Part shown: in pieces, positions 9,413 to 17,264 of the stretch
Position numbering within the stretch: position 1 is the first letter of the stretch
How the letters are laid out: each line of letters starts with the position of its first letter
Source: Minicystis rosea
GTDB taxonomy: Bacteria > Myxococcota_A > Polyangia > Polyangiales > Polyangiaceae
Length of the DNA stretch: 64,000 nt
Direction: 5' to 3'
Assembly (NCBI GenBank): GCA_001931535.1
Contig: CP016211.1
Location: 2,322,501-2,386,500, forward strand
Notes under the pieces: model-generated
Database searches by the model: none
What the model saw: the letters and a program-made list of their open reading frames with translations, nothing else
What the model was told of the DNA's origin: nothing
Position numbers and translations under genes: made by a program

Positions 9413-10074
9413 CCGATGGTGAATGCATCAAGCTCACGCTCACGACACCGCTGCTGGAGCCCACGAGCCTTCGACCCGTCGTGCGCAGCGCCGCGCTTGG
9501 CAACGATGGCTTTTCGCCGGCCCTGTTCGGGCCGTCGACATCGGTGGTGAGGTACCTCCGCAAAGAGCCGTCTGCGCCCGTGATCACCGGCTTCGCCGGC
9601 GCGTCGAAGACCACCGTCGTCACCTGCTCGGTGACGATCACGCCGGGGACCGTCGCCACCTTGCAGCCCAACGAGCTGAGCGTGTGCGACGTATCACACG
9701 CGCATGGGAAGCTCGCGCCGTTCTCCCCCATCCAGGTCTCGATGGCGACGGGTCACGAGAAGTTGTCGGCGGTGTGGGACACAGGCGCTCCCATGTGCTT
9801 CGTGTCGATGAATTTCCTCCGCATGCGCTCGAAGAAGACGCTGGGATGGCAATGCATCAAGAAGAACAAGCTGTATGTCATCCCGGAGATCCTGGTCCCT
9901 GTTCGGCGCCACGACGGTTCGAGGGGCGCGCTCGTTTTGAAGAACCTCACCGTGCGCTGCGTGGATCTGCGCGGAGGCGAGGAGCTCATCCTCGGCGCCC
10001 CGGTCCTCAACTGCTTCGATACGACCATCGTTTGGAGCGGCGACGCGTGGAGCATCCATCTCGGCCGATCGTGA
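9304..10074 (+). CDS. Retropepsin-like protein, C-terminal part of the split gene
   Basis: This frame has no good start codon near its functional beginning. It picks up as LPPEYLELLKQF right at the C-run and repeats the same acidic linker (ESDQEDSSQE) seen in the first half. A complete retropepsin-like fold follows: VWDTGAPMCFVS (catalytic Asp, D-T-G-A) and LILGAPVLNCFDT, matching the hydrophobic-hydrophobic-Gly second hallmark ~80 residues later. Shared linker words and a second DTGA domain argue for one ancestral protein with two protease-like domains. Joining to the upstream frame needs a -1 ribosomal shift, or one extra base in the C5 tract. Confidence 0.65.
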   Translation, partial: PEYLELLKQFAAPPPAADEESDQEDSSQEPPGPWTLTDGECIKLTLTTPLLEPTSLRPVVRSAALGNDGFSPALFGPSTSVVRYLRKEPSAPVITGFAGASKTTVVTCSVTITPGTVATLQPNELSVCDVSHAHGKLAPFSPIQVSMATGHEKLSAVWDTGAPMCFVSMNFLRMRSKKTLGWQCIKKNKLYVIPEILVPVRRHDGSRGALVLKNLTVRCVDLRGGEELILGAPVLNCFDTTIVWSGDAWSIHLGRS

Positions 10075-10157
10075 AGATGGGCCGCTGGGTTCGCGCGACA
10101 GCGCGCGGTCCGCGTGCCGTCGCCGGCGCGAGCACGGCTCGTGGTAGGTTCTCGCCG

Positions 10158-10571
10158 ATGCCTCCCACATGGATGGGCCCCACCGGGCTCGCCACCGCCG
10201 TCGTCGGAGTGGCCTTCTTGCTCTCGGGCTACCGCACCATCGTCGCCAGCATCGCCGATCTGCCCGAGCCGCTCGTGCAGACCGCCGCCGAGCGCCTCGG
10301 CCCGCTCGAGCGCGCGGCGGTCGTGGTCGTCGTCGCGGTCGCCATCTACCTCGGCGCCCGCCAGCTCGGACATGGCCGCACGGGCCTCTACGTATGTGTC
10401 GCGTTGCTGCTGATGAACGCCGCCGCCGTGGCGGCGCTGCGCATTCGCTGGTTCGAAACCATCGGCGCCGATCGGAGCATCGTCGCGAGGCACCGCCGGG
10501 GCGCCCTCGTTCAGATGGTGGGATCCTGGATCACCTTCAGCGGCCTCGCCGTCTACCTCTTGCGCCCGTGA
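10158..10571 (+). CDS. Small four-helix membrane protein of unknown function
   Basis: 137 residues, ATG preceded by GGTAGG. Four hydrophobic segments at about 7-28, 51-68, 74-94 and 116-136 predict a polytopic inner-membrane protein with short loops and an Arg/His loop (ARHRRG) before the last helix. No recognised family motif was seen. It follows the retropepsin-like gene by 83 nt on the same strand. Confidence 0.7.
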   Translation: MPPTWMGPTGLATAVVGVAFLLSGYRTIVASIADLPEPLVQTAAERLGPLERAAVVVVVAVAIYLGARQLGHGRTGLYVCVALLLMNAAAVAALRIRWFETIGADRSIVARHRRGALVQMVGSWITFSGLAVYLLRP

Positions 10572-11022
10572 TCGGATCGCGAAGCGCGCCGGCACCGAGG
10601 GAACGACGACGCATCACCTTCGGCACGCGACGCTCACACAGGCGGTGTCATCACTGCTCGTCCTGCCGACGAGGCTGAGATCGAACATCTCGTGTGCTCC
10701 TTTCCGTAGTGGGCGAAGCCCGCGTCGACGGGGCTTCGGGATCTGCTCGGTTCGACCTTGCTCCTCTCGCGCACGAGCGAGCGCTCATGAGCCCATGAGC
10801 GCTCGTGATTGGGTGCAAACGGCGCTGGGCTGCCGAGCCGTTCATCGCAGTTGGCAAGAAGAGGACCGCGCCCAGGACGGCGCTGCCGGCAACTCGCACC
10901 ATCGAGTCTCGAGGACTTGCCGTCGTGCCCAACCGAGCCGGCGGCGGCGTGTGCCCGGCACGTGTTCCGCGCGGCGCCGTGCACCTCGCGCGAAGCGCAC
11001 ATCTACGTGGCCGGCGCCGAGC
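10572..11022. other. Intergenic region with a strong hairpin
   Basis: No convincing gene. All open frames here have biased, low-similarity composition. The only clear structure is the inverted repeat listed at 10778-10805. The right end leads into a promoter-like site before the CheD-like gene. Confidence 0.5.
10778..10805. repeat. Perfect 12-bp inverted repeat with 4-nt loop
   Basis: Left arm CGAGCGCTCATG (10778-10789), loop AGCC, right arm CATGAGCGCTCG (10794-10805). No T-tract follows on either strand. It could be a factor-independent terminator of the GC-rich kind, or a binding site for a dimeric regulator. It lies 207 nt after the membrane-protein gene and 255 nt before the CheD-like gene. 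Confidence 0.6.
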
Positions 11023-11053
11023 TTGACACCACCGCGACGCGCAGAGCTATCTT
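11023..11053 (+). promoter_or_regulatory. Sigma-70-like promoter, possibly giving a leaderless mRNA
   Basis: A perfect TTGACA lies at 11023-11028. A -10-like GCTATCTT lies at 11046-11053, giving a 17-19 nt spacer depending on which hexamer is taken. Counting ~7 nt from the -10 end puts the transcription start at or next to the ATG at 11060. The 15 bases before that ATG contain no Shine-Dalgarno sequence, which fits leaderless translation. The assignment is by pattern only. Confidence 0.5.
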
Positions 11054-11059
11054 CGTACG

Positions 11060-11668
11060 ATGGCCATCGTCGATTATTTCGCCGCGGTGCCGCCAGGGGG
11101 CTATGCGATCGTGCCGAACCCCGAGAGGCGGCGGATTCTCTACACCACCAGCCTCGCCTCGTGCCTGGGGCTCGTCATCCTGAAGCCGGGCGCCTTCGCG
11201 GTGCTGGCCCACGTGGTCTCCACCCCGAGCACGGTGAAGAAGGACTACTACGAGCAGCTCTTGTTGGAGATATCGTCCTTGAACGGCGGCCTCGACGGGC
11301 TCTCGATCCTGGTCGCGCCGGGAGAGATGGGGATCAAGTATCCAGCCTCGGAGAAGGCCTATCTCCACATCAAGAAGATCTTCGGCGACTCGGTCACCCT
11401 CACCAAGGGCTCCGGGAGCACCCTGCTCTTCAACACCCTGACCGGCATCGTGTTGAACAAGGACCCTCACAGCGGACCGGAGATGACCGAGCTGGTGAAA
11501 GGCCTGCGCAGCGCCATCAACAAGCAGACTTTCACCTCGTACGACAAGGACAAGCTCTACAACATCATGAAGTCGGGCGGAGACGCGACGACGGTCGCCG
11601 ACGCCTTGCAGGATCTCACCACCGCCAGCGCGACGGCGAGCAAGGTGACGTCGACGATGCTCTGGTGA
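11060..11668 (+). CDS. CheD-fold deamidase-like protein (orphan)
   Basis: 202 residues. The N-terminal third matches the CheD chemoreceptor-glutamine deamidase pattern. Thr29, Cys35 (in SLASCLGLVI) and His51 (AVLAHVV) are spaced 6 and 16 residues apart, close to the Thr21-Cys27-His44 triad I recall for Thermotoga CheD. The middle (VAPGEMGIKYPASEKA) and the Lys/Ser-rich C-terminus are not typical CheD, which is shorter (~160 residues). No chemotaxis genes are nearby, so receptor deamidation is doubtful. The same fold is used by CNF1-type toxins, and a secreted or self-processing deamidase role is possible. It has a promoter-like site directly upstream and no ribosome binding site. Confidence 0.65.
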   Translation: MAIVDYFAAVPPGGYAIVPNPERRRILYTTSLASCLGLVILKPGAFAVLAHVVSTPSTVKKDYYEQLLLEISSLNGGLDGLSILVAPGEMGIKYPASEKAYLHIKKIFGDSVTLTKGSGSTLLFNTLTGIVLNKDPHSGPEMTELVKGLRSAINKQTFTSYDKDKLYNIMKSGGDATTVADALQDLTTASATASKVTSTMLW

Positions 11669-11795
11669 CGCTCGCAGGTGGACCGAGTCATTTCGGCGCA
11701 GCGGCGCCTTTCGCGGAGCATGAGCGCGCCGCGCGTCGTCGAGGCGATCGCCCCTTCCTCCTTGACGTCGCGCGCTTCCGCAGCGAAGGCGGCGC

Positions 11796-13379
11796 GTGTC
11801 TTTCCTTCTGACCTGGCGGCGAGAGCGACGCATCGAGCCCGAGGATCTGCTGGCTGCGATCGTGGAGACCGGTCGCGCGCTCTCGCTCTCGTTCACGGCG
11901 CGCTCGGCGTCGGACGTCGAAGAGGACGACGAGGATCCGAACGGCTCCTTCGTGACCCTTCGCCTCGCGGAGGACGGGGAGCACGATCTGGAGCTCGCCA
12001 TCCGAGGTCCGATCCCGATCGAAGCGCAGACCTCCTTCACGGGCCACGAGATCACGCTCCACGAGCCCTCCGTCGACACCGACTGGGCGCCCGCCTACCT
12101 GTTCGTGCTCCACGTGGCGACGCTGCTCGGGATGGTGCCGGAGGACCAGCCCGAGGACGACGAGGGCGACTTCGCGGACGAGGTGCGCTCCCGGGTGGAG
12201 GAGTGCCTCGAAGACGAGATCGAGGAGACGTTCGAGCTGCGCGTCGCGGCGACGAAAGCCGCCGTCGGCCCCTTGCGGGTCGAGGCCCGACGCGAAGCCG
12301 ACGGGCCGGTGCTCGACGTGCGCGGCGCCGGGACCGACCTCTCCATTCGCCTCCTCGGCGCCGCGGCGAGCCTCACCGCCGACCAGCTCGAGGCCGTCCT
12401 CGCAGCCGTGCGCGGGGAGGAGCTGGAGAGTGCCGTGGCGGAGGAGCGCGTTCGCCGGCTCGCCGTGACGGAGCCGGCCGTCGATCCGGCGCACGGCGGG
12501 GCGAGCGTCCTGCGGATCTGGGTGGACGGCGTGGCGGGGCCTGCGCGCGTGCTCACGGCGTCCGACTCCATCGACGAGCTGGAGCTCCCGGAGCACGCCG
12601 ACCCCGCGCACGTCGTCTGCGACCTCGTCCACTACCTCCCCAACGGCCAGCCCATGGCCCGCCGCGCGGAGCTGGACATGCCGCTCGACGAGCCGGTGGA
12701 GAAGCTTTGGCTGATCCCGACGTGGTGCTGGACGCCGGCCGCTTCCGACGTCCGCCGCGTCTTCGAGGAGATCGAGCGCACGCTCCTGGCGCCCCCGCAG
12801 CTCGACGCGGAAGAGCTCACGCTGGAGCGCTGGCTCGCCGCGTTCGCGCACATCACGGGCCGGCTCCGCGGCCTTTCGGCTCGCAAGCTCATCGCCGCCG
12901 ACGCGGGCGAGGCAGCGCTCCTGCCCGAGGGGATCCTTCCAAGCGAGCCGGTCGGGGTCGATGCGATCCCCGTGTTCCTGTTGGCGATCGAGGCGGCCGT
13001 CCGGTGTGAGCACGGGTGGCGCATGCACGAGGGGCTCCTGCTCTCGGGCGAGTGGGCGGACGACTCGACCGATGACTTCGTCGACGGTCTCGTGGCCATG
13101 CTCGGATTGCCCGAGCCGCCCGAGCCCGCCGCTCCCGCCCCGTACGACGCGTATCTCGCGACGCTCAATGCGGCGGCCGAGTCGCTGGGAAAGGAGGAGC
13201 GCCTCTACGTCGTCCCCAATCCGAACGACGTGACGCTGATCATCAAGCTCCACCCGCGCGCCTTCGAGGAGCTGAAGGCCAAGGGCCTGCTCGACGCCCA
13301 CCTGCCGTCGGGGCCCGGCGTCTCGCGCCCCGGCGCCTGGGCACGGCTCGTCTCCTGGTGGTCGAAGCGCTTCTCGTAG
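11796..13379 (+). CDS. Acidic hypothetical protein next to the CheD-like gene
   Basis: 527 residues from a GTG start, 127 nt after the CheD-like gene on the same strand. The N-terminal half is strongly acidic (VEEDDEDPNG, EDQPEDDEGDFADE). The chain is rich in Leu/Ala helices with no signal peptide, membrane segment or recognised motif. The last residues turn basic and aromatic (WARLVSWWSKRFS). It may be functionally linked to the CheD-like protein by proximity, but nothing in the sequence proves it. No function is assigned. Confidence 0.75.
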   Translation: MSFLLTWRRERRIEPEDLLAAIVETGRALSLSFTARSASDVEEDDEDPNGSFVTLRLAEDGEHDLELAIRGPIPIEAQTSFTGHEITLHEPSVDTDWAPAYLFVLHVATLLGMVPEDQPEDDEGDFADEVRSRVEECLEDEIEETFELRVAATKAAVGPLRVEARREADGPVLDVRGAGTDLSIRLLGAAASLTADQLEAVLAAVRGEELESAVAEERVRRLAVTEPAVDPAHGGASVLRIWVDGVAGPARVLTASDSIDELELPEHADPAHVVCDLVHYLPNGQPMARRAELDMPLDEPVEKLWLIPTWCWTPAASDVRRVFEEIERTLLAPPQLDAEELTLERWLAAFAHITGRLRGLSARKLIAADAGEAALLPEGILPSEPVGVDAIPVFLLAIEAAVRCEHGWRMHEGLLLSGEWADDSTDDFVDGLVAMLGLPEPPEPAAPAPYDAYLATLNAAAESLGKEERLYVVPNPNDVTLIIKLHPRAFEELKAKGLLDAHLPSGPGVSRPGAWARLVSWWSKRFS

Positions 13380-13981
13380 CCGACAGACAGCGGAGAGAGC
13401 GTGAACGCGTGCTCGTCCTCCGGCGGCAAGATGATGTTCGTCTTCGGCCTTGTCGTTCGATTCGGATCCAAGGCTTCCATGGTTCTCGCGCACGCATGCG
13501 GACTCAGGATCACCCGAAGTCGCGCCTTGCCGAGCTGAGCCCCGACCGATCGACGGTGTTGTTTGGCAACGCCGCTCCGACGGTTGCGCCAGACACGCTG
13601 ACGGGCCAGCGCGATGATCCCGAGCTTCGCTTCGGAGTCATCGTCGTGAATCGGGATCCGCGGGTCGTCGAGGACGCCGTCCGTCGAAACCCTTGATTCT
13701 GTAGGTAGCGAAGCGCCTTTCCATGGCGCTGCTCGGCTCGTGAAGAGGGATGGTGTCCTTCATCCAGCAGAGCAATCGGCCGAGCGCGTCCTGGCTGTGC
13801 CCTCGGCGCATGAGCGGGTGTTCGCGCGTGCCGGCGAGAAAATGCGCCGGTGCTCCTTTCGTGTGTCCAAACTCCTGTCCGCCGCGGCGTAAGCCCCGCG
13901 TTCCACAGACTCGACGGTGCACCGCCCGACCTCGTCATCGGGCGGAGCGCCGTCGTCCATCTCGCCTGACAGGAGACATCG
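13380..13981. other. Intergenic region without a convincing gene
   Basis: 602 nt between a gene stop and the next ribosome binding site. Short open frames exist on both strands (for example reverse frame 13638-13922 with LCWMKDTIPLHEPSS), but none has start-site context or a known family motif. Base composition is somewhat less GC-rich than the genes on either side. It may contain decayed sequence. Confidence 0.45.
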
Positions 13982-14602
13982 ATGACCAAGAAGCTCGCGC
14001 TCGCCATCTCGATCCTGACCGCACTGCCCATGCTCCGATGCAGCTCTGCGGAGGTCACGGACCCGATCGGTCAGGCACAGAGCGCCGTGACCGGCCCCCA
14101 AATCGGCACCAGGACTGTTTACCTCGAACAAGACGGCGCGTGCGGAGACACCAAGGGGACGAACGTTTGCAGCTTCGGCTTTGGCGCGTCCGATCCCACG
14201 GAGATCCTGACCGCGGTCTCGCGTGATCGCGTCGTGCTCACCTACCTCACGAGGCCGGACTTCCTCTTCGGCAGAGGGGGCCTGGCCGTGAAAGAGGCCA
14301 TCCCGCTGGACGATGACACGACGAGCGAGCTCGGGCTCCCGCCGGGGACCATGGTGCAGCCCCAGTTCGCCCCCCTGTCGGGCGGTGACGACGGCCAGCC
14401 CGTGACGATCTCCCTCGACGTCGGGACGGTGCTCGTCGCCGCGCCGGATCACGAGACGTTCGATCCTCCGATGTTCACCAGGTGTTGCGATGATGGCCAG
14501 ATCAAGTTTTGCCGCGGTTGTACCGGAGGGAACAGCAACGAGACCCCTGCGTTTTCCGGGAGCTGGTGCTGCGCCAACAGCAAATTCTTCAATCCGTGGT
14601 GA
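13982..14602 (+). CDS. Secreted Cys-rich lipoprotein, unknown function
   Basis: 206 residues, ATG preceded by AGGAGA. It starts MTKKLALAISILTALP and has a lipobox-like LRC near residue 20. The mature part has Asp/Gly-rich beta segments and a Cys cluster at the C-terminus (RCCDDGQ, CRGC, WCC), suggesting disulphides in the periplasm or on the cell surface. No homologous family was recognised. Confidence 0.75.
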   Translation: MTKKLALAISILTALPMLRCSSAEVTDPIGQAQSAVTGPQIGTRTVYLEQDGACGDTKGTNVCSFGFGASDPTEILTAVSRDRVVLTYLTRPDFLFGRGGLAVKEAIPLDDDTTSELGLPPGTMVQPQFAPLSGGDDGQPVTISLDVGTVLVAAPDHETFDPPMFTRCCDDGQIKFCRGCTGGNSNETPAFSGSWCCANSKFFNPW

Positions 14603-14701
14603 ACGCCGCTGACGCCGAAGCTCGACGGAGGTGCACGGTGGCCGCGGCTCGTGTCGCAGGCCGGTTCACGCCTTCTGTTCGCGCGCGGTCGTGAATGAGG
14701 A

Positions 14702-15367
14702 TCAGGCAGGGATGCGGGCCGTGATCACGTCGCTCCAGGGGCCGGGCTCGCCCTTGGTGTTCTGCCAGCGCAGGCGATAGTGCGCGAGCTTCCCGGCGTC
14801 TTCGGCCTCGTGCTCGTCGGCGTACGGCGTGCGCGTGTCGAGCGCGATGAACGCCCACCCGCTCGCGTCGGCGGGCGGCGCGTCGCCGATGAACTGCCAT
14901 ATCTGGCAACCGTGCACGCCCTGCGGCTTGGCGAGCCGCTGCGGCGTGGACTCGTCGACGAAGTGGATCACCATCGTGCGGTTGGGCTTGATCTCGATAC
15001 GCCCGAGCGGCCGAGTCGCGGGCGCGCCGATCACCGCGCGGCCGCCGCTCCGCTGCGGTAGGCCCGCCTCGGCGCGCGTGGCGTTGTCCATGCCGTGCGT
15101 GCCGTTGATCTTGCGCGCGGTAGAGCGCACGATCGCCTCCAGGTTCTCTCTCGCGATCTCCTTGGCGCGCGTCGCCGTCTGCGCCTGTTGCTGCGCCTTG
15201 ATGTGCGCCGGATAGGCCGCCGTCCACGCGGCCTGCGCGGCCTGGAGCGCGGTCACGTCCTGCGCCGTGACCCCGAACCTCGCCGGGTCCGCGGTGACGG
15301 CGTCGACCAGCTTGGTCTGCGCCTTGTTGAACTCGTCGTCATTGGCGGGGATGAAATCGTCCGACAT
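14702..15367 (-). CDS. Conserved hypothetical with helical N-half and fibronectin III-like C-half
   Basis: 221 residues. The start is fixed by GGGAGG seven bases before the ATG at 15367. The frame continues upstream through a tandem repeat but without a ribosome site. Residues ~1-110 are Ala/Gln-rich helices (QAAQAAWTAAYPAHIKAQQQ), and residues ~125-221 form a beta domain ending HYRLRWQNTKGEPGPWSD, as in fibronectin III-like modules. I recall similar two-part proteins in Bacteroidota and Verrucomicrobiota, annotated only as hypothetical. No signal peptide is visible. Confidence 0.82.
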   Translation of the reverse strand: MSDDFIPANDDEFNKAQTKLVDAVTADPARFGVTAQDVTALQAAQAAWTAAYPAHIKAQQQAQTATRAKEIARENLEAIVRSTARKINGTHGMDNATRAEAGLPQRSGGRAVIGAPATRPLGRIEIKPNRTMVIHFVDESTPQRLAKPQGVHGCQIWQFIGDAPPADASGWAFIALDTRTPYADEHEAEDAGKLAHYRLRWQNTKGEPGPWSDVITARIPA

Positions 15368-15426
15368 GGGAAACCTCCCTCCGGCATGGGGACGTGCGAG
15401 AGCGCGGTTCTGTTCCCGCGCGGCGC

Positions 15427-15720
15427 GGAGTGGGTTTGCGGAGGCGGAGACCCGATGTGCGGAGGCGTAGAGCCGATGTGCGGAGGCGTAGAGCCGATGT
15501 GCGGTGGTGGAGAGGCGATGTGCGGGGGCGGAGAGCCAATGTGCGGAGGCGCAGGCCGAACCTCCGGAGGCGGAGATTCGATCTGCGGAGGTGCAGGCCG
15601 AGCCGTCGAAAGCGCGGACGCGACCTGCGGAAGCAGCGCTCGGGGCCACGGAGGCGGAGGTTCGATCTGCGGAGCGCGCGATCGGATGTGCGGAGGCGGA
15701 GGCCGAGCCGGCGGAGGTGC
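15427..15720. repeat. Degenerate 21-bp tandem repeat, about 14 units
   Basis: Repeating unit close to GAGCCGATGTGCGGAGGCG plus two bases (21 bp). The first five units are nearly identical and the later ones diverge. Because 21 is a multiple of 3, frames stay open: EPMCGGV heptapeptides on the plus strand and SAHRLYA heptapeptides on the minus strand. It lies between two minus-strand genes, upstream of the 14702-15367 gene. I see no start site that would make it coding. Confidence 0.85.
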
Positions 15721-15737
15721 GCGCGACGGGGCGGCTC

Positions 15738-17021
15738 TCACTCGTCGCCGAGGCACCCGAGCCGTGCGGCCCGGAGCCGCCGGATGGATGCGGTGGGCTG
15801 GCGCTCCGACCACACGAGGAGCAGCGCGTCCCCGCCGGGGGAGGCGAGCAGGGTCACGGGGCTCGGCACCTCGGTCTCCACCGCGATGTCCCTCGCCCAG
15901 ACCTCCTTCCCCTGGCCGTCGTACCGCCGCACCACCAGCACCGCGCCGGCGCTGCGGAGCTCGACCACGGCGACGGCCAGGTGATCCTCGCCGAGCGGCG
16001 CGATCGCGAACGTGTTGGGATCGATCTCGTTGCCCACCGCCGGGTGGATGAGAGGAAGGAAGCCGTCGCCGTCCGCCTCGAGGCGCATCAGGTGCAGCCC
16101 AACGGGCACGCCGGAGGGCACCGCGGTCGTCCACACCGCCCAGCCGCCCACGCCGCGCCGCGCGAGGCGGAGCCGGACCACGGGGCCGATCCCGCCGACG
16201 CTCGGCGAGCTGGGTGACGGCGCCCCCGCCGAAGAGACGCGGGCGATCTGCAGGGTGCTTGCAGCCTCGACCGGGCCGATCACCTCGCAGGGGACCTCGT
16301 CGGTCTGCCAGGCGAGCCCGGTCCCCGTCGCGGCCGCGAGCAGGAAGCCGCCGCCCCACGGGAGCGCGTCGGCGGCGAGCGGCCCGGTCGCGCACGCGGT
16401 GGTCGGGTACTCCAGCGTGCCCCCGTCGTTGACGACCGCCACGTCGAGCGTCGTCCCGTGTTGGGTGGCCACGAGGTGCGCCGTCCCGGCCTCGTCGGCG
16501 GCGACGGTGAGGCCCGCGCCGACCCAGTGCAGGGCCCCGCTCGCCGTCGAGGTGCCGCCGGGATCCAGCGCGCGGAACAGCTGCGCGTTCGGCCCGGTGG
16601 CCAGCACGGCGAAGCCCGCGTCCGTGCTGCCGACGCGCGACGCCGCCGCGGCGACGAAGCTCCCGGGCACCTGGCCCCCGAACGTGTCGGTCACCTTGGA
16701 GAGCACGGGCGCCGCGGGCGGCCACGCGCCCCAGGCGTCGAACGCGCCCACCTTGGCCCACGGGGCCTGGACGATGCTGAGCGGCCGCGCGGCGATCGCG
16801 ATGCCGACCCGCCCATCCGCGAGCGGGGTGAGGGACGGCGACTGCTCGTCGTCGTCGGGCTCGTCGATGGTGAGGATGGGCTGCACGATCGCGCCCGGGT
16901 CGCACGCGGGGGCCGCGCCGGTCCCCGCTGTGCTGGACGCGTCGACGAGCGCCGAGCGCGCGCCGCAGCCGAGGAGGAGAAAGGAGGCGACCACCAGATC
17001 CACGCGCGACACGCGCGGCAT
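15738..17021 (-). CDS. Surface lipoprotein with beta-propeller-like repeats
   Basis: 427 residues. A signal peptide with lipobox LLLGC (Cys near 19) is followed by a Ser/Ala/Thr linker. The rest is a succession of short beta strands with Gly/Trp/Asp turns (DGRVGIAIAARP, GGFLLAAATG, GGWAVWTT, GDALLLVWSE), typical of an extracytoplasmic propeller scored weakly by WD/Kelch models. It ends with a Cys (LGCLGDE). Similar proteins are numerous in myxobacteria and function is unknown. Confidence 0.82.
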   Translation of the reverse strand: MPRVSRVDLVVASFLLLGCGARSALVDASSTAGTGAAPACDPGAIVQPILTIDEPDDDEQSPSLTPLADGRVGIAIAARPLSIVQAPWAKVGAFDAWGAWPPAAPVLSKVTDTFGGQVPGSFVAAAASRVGSTDAGFAVLATGPNAQLFRALDPGGTSTASGALHWVGAGLTVAADEAGTAHLVATQHGTTLDVAVVNDGGTLEYPTTACATGPLAADALPWGGGFLLAAATGTGLAWQTDEVPCEVIGPVEAASTLQIARVSSAGAPSPSSPSVGGIGPVVRLRLARRGVGGWAVWTTAVPSGVPVGLHLMRLEADGDGFLPLIHPAVGNEIDPNTFAIAPLGEDHLAVAVVELRSAGAVLVVRRYDGQGKEVWARDIAVETEVPSPVTLLASPGGDALLLVWSERQPTASIRRLRAARLGCLGDE

Positions 17022-17264
17022 CTTCCGCGGCGCGGCTGGCCCGGGTCAAGGCGGGCTCGTCTGGAGCACGTCCCGCGCGCGCAGGCGCCTTCGACGCAGC
17101 ATCGACGAGGCGCTCGCGGATCACGAAGCGGCCAAGGATCGGAGCCTGACGGAGACGGCAGCAGGTGAACCGGGCCGAGATCGACGCGCTCGCCCACGGC
17201 GCGCATACCGCTCGATTAAACGCTGTTAAGCGGCAGGCTCCGGGCCGCTGATTAGCGTCTCTGC

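Noticed and set aside
15368..15649. The 21-bp array as an N-terminal extension of the 14702-15367 protein
   Set aside because: The GGGAGG site directly before the ATG at 15367 is far better than any start upstream.
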